From: Nonomuraea muscovyensis
Lineage (GTDB): Bacteria; Actinomycetota; Actinomycetes; Streptosporangiales; Streptosporangiaceae
Assembly: GCF_014207745.1 (NCBI RefSeq)
Contig: NZ_JACHJB010000004.1
Coordinates: 558,001 to 622,000 of the forward strand
Direction: 5' to 3'
Length of the DNA: 64,000 bases
Shown: positions 58,923 to 64,000 of the stretch, piece by piece
How the letters are laid out: every line of letters begins with the position of its first letter
Numbering within the stretch: the first letter of the stretch is position 1
Made by a program: the position numbers and the translations under genes
Notes under the pieces: model-generated
Database searches by the model: none
What the model saw: the letters and a program-made list of their open reading frames with translations, nothing else
Told to the model about the DNA's origin: nothing

Positions 58923-60008
58923 ATGCGCGCCGCGCTCCTGCACGCAGTAGGCGACGACAAGCTCGACATCCGTGACGACGTCACGCTGGCGCCCGTCGGT
59001 CCCACCGACGTCCGGGTGCGCGTCAAGGCGACCGGGGTCTGCCACTCGGACCTGTCGGCCATGTCCGGCGTGCTGCCGCAGCCCGTGCCCCTCGTCCCGG
59101 GGCACGAGGGCGCCGGGGAGGTGGTGGAGGTGGGCGAGCACGTCTCCTCCCTCCGGCCCGGCGACCACGTCGTCGTCAACTGGCGTCCCGCGTGCCAGGA
59201 GTGTGACCTCTGCCTGGGCGGCCAGCCGTACCTGTGCATGAAGTTCATGATCGAGTCCTTCAGCAAGGGCAACTTCCGCTACGGCGGCGACAACACGGCC
59301 TTCGGCATGGCCGGCTGCGGCACCTGGGCCGAGGAGATCGTCATCCCGTGGCAGGGCGCGATCAAGATCGACGCCGACGTGCCGTGGGAGGCGGCGGCGC
59401 TCATCGGGTGCGGCATCACCACCGGCGTGGGCGCCGCCGTCAACACCGCCCGCGTCCGGCCCGGCTCGACCGTCGCGGTCGTCGGCTGCGGCGGCGTCGG
59501 CCTGTCGGTCATCCAGGGCGCCCGCGTCTCCGGCGCCCGGACGATCCTCGCCGTCGACCCCCTGGAGTCCAAGCACGCCCTGGCCAAGAAGGTCGGCGCC
59601 ACCCACGCCGTCACCCCCGAGCAGGTCCCGGACGCCCTGAACGAGCTGACCGGCGGGGCCGGGTTCGACTACGGCTTCGAGGTGGTCGGCAAGTCCGCCA
59701 CCATCCAGAGCGCCTGGCAACTCACCCGCCAGGGCGGCGACGTCGTCGTGGTCGGCGCGGGCGCGATGGACGACATGGTGTCGATCTCGGCGTTCAGCCT
59801 GCTGTTCGAGGGCAAGAACCTGCTGTCCAGCCTGTACGGCGAAGCGGACGTCCGCCACGACTTCCCGTACTTCGCCAACCTTTACAAGGCGGGCAAGCTC
59901 GACCTCGACAGCATGATCAGCGCCCGGCTCAGGCTGTCGGACCTGAACGACGCGGTGGCCGCGCTCAAGGGCGGCGAAGTCCTCCGCCAGATCATCCTCA
60001 TGGACTGA
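58923..60008 (+). CDS. Zinc alcohol dehydrogenase, class III/NDMA-like
   Basis: 361-aa zinc alcohol dehydrogenase. Catalytic zinc: TGVCHSDLSAMSG (Cys38-type) and PGHEGAGEVVEVG (His-Glu). Structural zinc: RPACQECDLCLGGQPYLC (four Cys near residues 93-107). Rossmann loop VAVVGCGGVGLSVIQGARVS near 180. It resembles mycobacterial AdhB, which lies beside a ferredoxin and CYP51. ATG 58923 follows GGAGGAGG, 18 bp after the ferredoxin stop. A plausible role is oxidation of the C26 alcohol made by the P450; inferred. Confidence 0.86.
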   Translation: MRAALLHAVGDDKLDIRDDVTLAPVGPTDVRVRVKATGVCHSDLSAMSGVLPQPVPLVPGHEGAGEVVEVGEHVSSLRPGDHVVVNWRPACQECDLCLGGQPYLCMKFMIESFSKGNFRYGGDNTAFGMAGCGTWAEEIVIPWQGAIKIDADVPWEAAALIGCGITTGVGAAVNTARVRPGSTVAVVGCGGVGLSVIQGARVSGARTILAVDPLESKHALAKKVGATHAVTPEQVPDALNELTGGAGFDYGFEVVGKSATIQSAWQLTRQGGDVVVVGAGAMDDMVSISAFSLLFEGKNLLSSLYGEADVRHDFPYFANLYKAGKLDLDSMISARLRLSDLNDAVAALKGGEVLRQIILMD

Positions 60009-60052
60009 CCAGACCCACGCCCCCGAAAGCGCACTCGAAAGGCACGGGACCC

Positions 60053-60078
60053 GCTCCGCCCGAACGCCCGGGCGGAGC
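60053..60078 (+). terminator. Hairpin terminator after alcohol dehydrogenase
   Basis: Perfect 10-bp stem GCTCCGCCCG / CGGGCGGAGC with a 6-nt loop, 45 bp after the dehydrogenase stop. There is no U-tract, as is common in high-G+C actinomycetes. Confidence 0.55.
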
Positions 60079-60387
60079 TCGGATCCTTACATCGCGAGCC
60101 GCCTACCACGACGAGTGGCTGGAACGCCATCGACGGTTCCGCGAGTCTCATGGACTGCGGCCGGCGCCACGGGCCGGCTCGGCGGTCGCGCGGCTGCTCG
60201 ACCTCCTGCCCGCAGTGCCCCTGGTGACCGCGCGTACGGTGCAAGCGCCAACCGAACACCGCCTGGCCAGCACCCGGTGGGACACACGCGAGTCGGCGCC
60301 CAGGAGGGTCGTACCGGCCAGGCCGCGACGGTGACAGGTGCGCTCAACCTGCTCGCCGACGCGGCGCAAAGCCGGCATCCAGGCGGG
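60079..60387. other. Spacer with a start-less coding-like frame
   Basis: About 310 bp between terminator and P450. One plus-strand frame (about 60090-60334) reads AAYHDEWLERHRRFRESHGL and on to an Arg-rich end with no start codon or family resemblance. It could be a relic. No other feature seen. Confidence 0.4.
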
Positions 60388-61518
60388 TCAACCCCGCAGC
60401 CGCACCGGCAGGGCGGTCAGTCTGCCGCCCTGGATGCCGCCGAAGTCGCTCTGCCGGAGTTCGGCGTACGGCACGGCGAGACGCGCGTCCGGGAAGTGCG
60501 TCCGCAGGACCTCCACGACCACGCGCAACTCCAGTTGGGCGAGGTGCGCGCCGGTGCAGTAGTGGGGGCCCGCGCCGAAGGTGAGGTCGGGCCCGATCGA
60601 TCGGGTGGGATCGGTGTTGATGCCCTGGATGTCGATGAGGATCGCGGATCGGGCGGGGATCCGCAGTCCGGCGAGGTCGATGTCGGCGGAGGTGAAGCGC
60701 CAGAGGGTGAAGGGCGCGGGCGGGTGCTCGCGCAGCGTGTCACGCACCAGTTCGTCCGCCGCGGTCCGGTCGCCGCCGAGTACGCGGGCGAGCAGGAAGC
60801 CCAGCGCGGGGTCGGTGGTGAGTTGCCCGGCGTAGATCAGGGTGAAGATCAGGTAGTGCAGGTGTGCCTCGGTGATCTCGCCGGGGACCCGGTCCCGCAG
60901 TCGGACGGCGAGGCCGTCCCGGCCCTCCTCCAGCGCGGCGGCGGCCAGGTCCGCGAAGGCCGCCATCGCCGCGCCGATCTCCTGCGGGTCGTCGCTGTGC
61001 ATGCGCCGGCAGGCGGCGATGGCCTGGTCGATGCGGCCGGGCGGGACGCCGAGCACGTCGCAGACCACGGCGAGCGGGAATCGGGTGGTGAAGTCGGCCG
61101 TCAGGTCGACCGTCTGGCCGGTATCGGCGAGGGCGGTGAGCAGATCGCGGGCGAGCGTCGTGATCCGTTCGGTGTGGTCGCTCATCCGCCGGGCGGTGAA
61201 GAGCGGCGCGTGGGCCTGGCGCAGCCGGGTGTGCGCCAGACCGTCGAGGGTGGTGAGCGACGGTTGGTCGGCGGCGGTCGGTTCGAGCCCCGCGACGCGC
61301 GGGTCCCAGCCGGCCGGCGCGTAGGCGGGGTCCTTGACGATGCGGGGGTGGACGAGCACCTGGCGGGCGAGCACGTCGTCGGTGATGATCCACACCGGGC
61401 CACCGGCCGGGGCCTCGGCCCGGACGACAGGGCCGGCGGCTCGCAGGGCGGCCCGCGCGGGATGGGGATCGGCGATCCCGCGGGTGGCGGCGGCGAAGGG
61501 ATCGGGCGTGGTGGTCAT
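60388..61518 (-). CDS. Divergent cytochrome P450 with DxxR K-helix
   Basis: 376-aa bacterial P450, rather short. Heme loop FGAGPHYCTGAHLAQLELRV with the Cys ligand near residue 325. I-helix region reads LIYAGQLTTDPALG near 228 instead of AGxxT. The K-helix ELVRDTLREHPP has Asp where the ExxR Glu should be. Members of this kind act in macrolide or other secondary-metabolite tailoring, but no such cluster is here. Divergent from a MarR regulator with palindromes between, so probably repressed by it. ATG 61518. Confidence 0.82.
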   Translation of the reverse strand: MTTTPDPFAAATRGIADPHPARAALRAAGPVVRAEAPAGGPVWIITDDVLARQVLVHPRIVKDPAYAPAGWDPRVAGLEPTAADQPSLTTLDGLAHTRLRQAHAPLFTARRMSDHTERITTLARDLLTALADTGQTVDLTADFTTRFPLAVVCDVLGVPPGRIDQAIAACRRMHSDDPQEIGAAMAAFADLAAAALEEGRDGLAVRLRDRVPGEITEAHLHYLIFTLIYAGQLTTDPALGFLLARVLGGDRTAADELVRDTLREHPPAPFTLWRFTSADIDLAGLRIPARSAILIDIQGINTDPTRSIGPDLTFGAGPHYCTGAHLAQLELRVVVEVLRTHFPDARLAVPYAELRQSDFGGIQGGRLTALPVRLRG

Positions 61519-61627
61519 CGGCTCCCCTGGGAGTGGAGTGGGACGGAAGGACGCGCTGGCCGGCCTCGGCGACAGAGGGCGGGCGGGGTCGCTCGCGGGT
61601 GGTCAGGCCGTCGCCGCTGCGCTAACA

Positions 61628-61695
61628 TTGCTGCACTGCACAGCAACTGCGCGGCGCAGCTAATGTAGCGCAAAAATCGCTGCGTCGCGCAGCAA
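61628..61695. promoter_or_regulatory. Palindrome cluster between P450 and MarR gene
   Basis: Three inverted repeats in 68 bp: TTGCTGCACTGCACAGCAA (61628-61646, 6-bp arms), CTGCGCGGCGCAG (61647-61659, 6-bp arms) and GCTGCGTCGCGCAGC (61679-61693, 6-bp arms). The shared half-site is GCTGC/GCAGC. A typical MarR-family arrangement covering both divergent promoters. Confidence 0.65.
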
Positions 61696-61715
61696 TTTGA
61701 AGGGTGGGTGTCATC

Positions 61716-62225
61716 GTGACGACGCCGGACCAGGACAGGCCGGCGCTGCTCGACGAGATCATCGGCGCCGCGATACCCGGCTGGGCGATCACGGTCGTGC
61801 AGCTCAACAACGTCGTGGCCACCCGGCTGGGCGTCACCGACACCGACGTGCAGTGCCTGCACGCGCTGGGCCGGCACGGCCCGGCCACACCGGGGGTCCT
61901 GGCCAAGCGCGTCAACCTCACCACCGGATCGGCCTCGCGCATGATCGACCGGCTTGTCGCCGCCGGCTGCGTCCGCCGTGTGCCCGACCCCGACGACCGC
62001 AGGCGGGTCCTCATCGAGCCGACCCAGGAGGGCCTCGACCGGGTCGGTGCCGCCTACGCCGGGCTGATCGACCGTACCCGGGACGACCTGGAGGACTTCA
62101 CCGATGAAGAGCTCCGCGGCGTCCTGCGCTTCATCCGGGCAGCCGAGCGCAGCACCGCCGCCGAGATCCACCGGCTCCGGTCCGCCCCCGACGACCGCGA
62201 GCCTCGCCCGGACACCCACCCGTAG
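61716..62225 (+). CDS. MarR-family repressor
   Basis: 169-aa MarR regulator. Winged helix-turn-helix: DTDVQCLHALGRHGPATPGV then AKRVNLTTGSASRMIDRLVA (residues about 45-85), with wing VRRVPDPDDRRRVLIEPTQE. Dimerisation helices at both ends. GTG 61716 is chosen; an in-frame GTG at 61704 is closer to GAAGGG but leaves no spacing. It probably binds the palindromes at 61628-61695 and controls itself and the P450, and possibly the exporter further on. Inducer unknown. Confidence 0.85.
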   Translation: MTTPDQDRPALLDEIIGAAIPGWAITVVQLNNVVATRLGVTDTDVQCLHALGRHGPATPGVLAKRVNLTTGSASRMIDRLVAAGCVRRVPDPDDRRRVLIEPTQEGLDRVGAAYAGLIDRTRDDLEDFTDEELRGVLRFIRAAERSTAAEIHRLRSAPDDREPRPDTHP

Positions 62226-62258
62226 GTGCGCCGTCCGCTCACCGGGCGCCGGGGGCGC

Positions 62259-63458
62259 TCAGCCGGTGTCGAAGCGGCGGGCCAGGATGACGAGCAGGCC
62301 GGCGGCCAGGGCGAGGGCGGCGCCGGCGGCGATCACGGCGGGCCAGCCGGCCGTCTGCCACTGGTAAGCGGCCAGCGCCCCGAAGACCGAGCTGCCCGCG
62401 TAGTAGGCGAGCAGATAGAGCCCGGCGGCCTGGCCGGCGCCGACGCCGATCCGCTGGGCGCGGTCGGACACCCAGCCGCTCACCAGGGAGTGCGTGCCGA
62501 GGAAGGCGAACGTCAGCAGCCCGAGCCCGGCCACGATGGCGGGCAGGGCGGCGGCCAGGGTGAGCAGGACGCCCGCCAGCAGCAGGGCGACGCCCACGAG
62601 GGCGGCCGGGCCGCGTCCGCGCAGCGTGGCCAGGCGGCCGGCGGCGAGCGGGGCGGGGATGCCGACCGGGTAGGCGAGGAACGCCAGCGCCGCCGCGCCG
62701 CCCAGCAGGAAGGGGGCGGCCTCCAGGCGGAAGGCGAGCGCGTTGCACAGCCCCACGAACGCGCCCATGGTGGTGGCCCCGACCAGGCACAGCGCCATCA
62801 GGGTGGGGTCGCGGACGGTCCGTGCGGTGTTGCCGAGCAGGCTCCCCCACCGGGGCGGGGCCTTGGCGAACCGCCGTGACGGCGGCACCAGCACCCACAG
62901 GCCGGCCGCGCTGAGCAGGGTGATGCCGCCGACGGTCGCCGTGGCGCCGGTCCAGCCGCCCAGCTCGTGCAGCGGGCCGGGCAGCAGCCGGCCGGCCGCG
63001 CCGCCGAGGGCCGTCCCCATGATGTAGGTGGCGTTGGCGCGGACGTGGGCCCGCGCGGGCGTCTCCTCCCGCAGGTACGCCAGCGCGACGGCGGGCAGTC
63101 CCGCCAGCGCGACGCCCTGAAGGCCCCGCACCGCCAGCAGGCTGTGCCAGGTGGGCGCGAACGCCGCGGCGACGCCGAGCACGCCCGAGCCCACCAGCGA
63201 CAGCCGCATGATCATCACCCGGCCCGCGATGTCGGACAGCGGGCCGACGACCAGCAGGGCGACGGCCATGGTGATCGTGGCGACCGACAGCACGGCCGTG
63301 GACTCCGACGCCGAGACGCCGAAGCGGCCGGCGACGGCGGGCAGCAGCGGCTGGACGTAGTAGAGGGCCAGGAAGTTGGCGAGTCCGCCGGACATCAGCC
63401 CGTACCTGATCCTGCGGGAGGCGCGGTCCGCCGCGGTGTGGTGGCTCACCTCTCGCAT
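62259..63458 (-). CDS. MFS transporter, YnfM-like
   Basis: 399-aa major facilitator with about twelve transmembrane segments. The loop-2 motif is VVGPLSDIAGRVMIMRLSL near residue 70. The opening YGLMSGGLANFLALYYVQPL is typical of the YnfM/YybF arabinose-efflux-like group. ATG 63458 gives a short basic N-terminus (REVSHHTAADRASRRIR); GTG 63449 behind GAGAGG is an alternative. Divergent from a LysR regulator, the usual pairing for this family. Substrate not predictable. Confidence 0.85.
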   Translation of the reverse strand: MREVSHHTAADRASRRIRYGLMSGGLANFLALYYVQPLLPAVAGRFGVSASESTAVLSVATITMAVALLVVGPLSDIAGRVMIMRLSLVGSGVLGVAAAFAPTWHSLLAVRGLQGVALAGLPAVALAYLREETPARAHVRANATYIMGTALGGAAGRLLPGPLHELGGWTGATATVGGITLLSAAGLWVLVPPSRRFAKAPPRWGSLLGNTARTVRDPTLMALCLVGATTMGAFVGLCNALAFRLEAAPFLLGGAAALAFLAYPVGIPAPLAAGRLATLRGRGPAALVGVALLLAGVLLTLAAALPAIVAGLGLLTFAFLGTHSLVSGWVSDRAQRIGVGAGQAAGLYLLAYYAGSSVFGALAAYQWQTAGWPAVIAAGAALALAAGLLVILARRFDTG

Positions 63459-63522
63459 CCTGCCGGAGCAGCAGTGATGCACAAAATGCAGCTATTGACG
63501 AAGCTGATGCGTTCTGAGCATC

Positions 63523-64000
63523 ATGGCCGGTGTGGACGTGCAGACCCTGCGCTGGTTCCTGTCGCTGTGCGAGACGGAGAACATGCGCGACACCGCCGCC
63601 GTTGAGGGCGTCAACCAGTCGACGCTGTCGCGCGCGCTGGCCCGGCTGGAGGCCGACCTGGGGGTGGAGCTGTTCCACCGGCACGGGCGGCGGCTGGCCG
63701 TCAACAGGTTCGGCGCGCTGCTGCGCGAGCACGCCGCCCGCGCGGTGGGCGAGCTGGACGTCGCCCGCCGGCGCGTCGAGGCGCTGGCCGACCCCGACAC
63801 CGGGCTCGTCAGGCTGGGATTCCTGCACTCGGTGGGGCGCTGGCTGGTGCCGGAGGTGCTGCGCGACTACCGCGCCGTCACGCCAGGCGTCCGGCTCGAA
63901 CTCCGCCAGGGCTTCGCCCGCGAGCTGTTCGCCTGGCTGCACGCGGGTGACATCGACGCCGCCCTGGTCACCCCGCCGCCGGAGGGCGACACCGCGCGCT
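63523..64000 (+). CDS. LysR-family regulator, 3' end missing
   Basis: 159 codons of a LysR regulator, cut by the window end (full length usually about 300 aa). N-terminal helix-turn-helix MRDTAAVEGVNQSTLSRALA (residues about 20-40) followed by LEADLGVELFHRHGRRLAVN, and the start of the substrate domain (GLVRLGFLHSVGRWLVPEVL). ATG 63523 is likely, with GTG 63532 and 63538 as alternatives; no ribosome-binding site is visible. Divergent from the MFS gene and probably its regulator. Confidence 0.86.
   Translation, partial: MAGVDVQTLRWFLSLCETENMRDTAAVEGVNQSTLSRALARLEADLGVELFHRHGRRLAVNRFGALLREHAARAVGELDVARRRVEALADPDTGLVRLGFLHSVGRWLVPEVLRDYRAVTPGVRLELRQGFARELFAWLHAGDIDAALVTPPPEGDTAR

Overview
This is a 64 kb stretch of a high-G+C actinomycete chromosome. 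Base composition, GTG starts, ATGA/GTGA/TGATG gene overlaps and gene content suggest a soil Streptosporangiales- or Streptomyces-like organism; I cannot name the genus from sequence alone. I saw no rRNA, tRNA, CRISPR array, insertion sequence or prophage. Almost everything is catabolism plus its regulators.

Layout. (1) 1-6172, minus strand: a steroid side-chain degradation operon in the same gene order as the mycobacterial igr operon (chsE1, chsE2, chsH2, chsH1, ltp2), headed by a FadD17-like CoA ligase and divergent from a KstR-type TetR regulator (6361-7011). A FadA5-type thiolase follows at 9472. (2) 7.1-15.1 kb: mixed genes (quinone oxidoreductase, ECF sigma factor, metallo-beta-lactamase fold protein, FadR-type GntR regulator, membrane protein, GNAT) and a decayed patch (13.5-14.5 kb) with a DNA-ligase remnant and a frameshifted gene. 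(3) 15.2-30.7 kb: a sugar or sugar-acid catabolic island (IclR regulator, SMP-30 lactonase, amidohydrolase, two GH4 glycosidases, dehydrogenases, FAH hydrolase, D-threonine-aldolase-like enzyme, ABC importer, GlcD/GlcF). It is tied together by a repeated TTCCG-n5-GGAA-like operator. (4) 30.7-38.5 kb, minus strand: a non-phosphorylative L-fucose operon (mutarotase, aldo/keto reductase, L-fuconate dehydratase, SDR, FAH hydrolase, RbsABC-type importer). (5) 38.9-40.1 kb: a CYP125/CYP142-like P450 preceded by a KstR2-type palindrome. (6) 40.2-48.8 kb: a histidine-utilisation locus whose ammonia-lyase lacks the usual MIO triad. (7) 49-58.2 kb: VSR-fold protein, GDP-mannose dehydratase-like enzyme, a glycosyltransferase / methyltransferase / terpene-cyclase-like cluster, a DUF1702 protein, a SigJ-type factor, a flavoprotein and a methyltransferase. 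(8) 58.2-60 kb: PPOX-fold protein, FdxD-like ferredoxin and zinc alcohol dehydrogenase. (9) 60.4-64 kb: second P450, MarR regulator, MFS exporter and a LysR regulator that runs off the end.

How the parts may connect. Three exact matches to the published KstR consensus TnnAACnnGTTnnA lie before fadA5, in the GDP-mannose dehydratase/glycosyltransferase divergent promoter, and before the ferredoxin operon. A close variant lies inside the igr-like promoter. The steroid pathway therefore seems to be a dispersed regulon in this window, and the glycosyltransferase cluster may be an unexpected member. Separately, the GntR gene and the L-fucose operon share a 14-bp sequence (TAGACATCCGATGT) at their promoters, which links regulator and target 26 kb apart.
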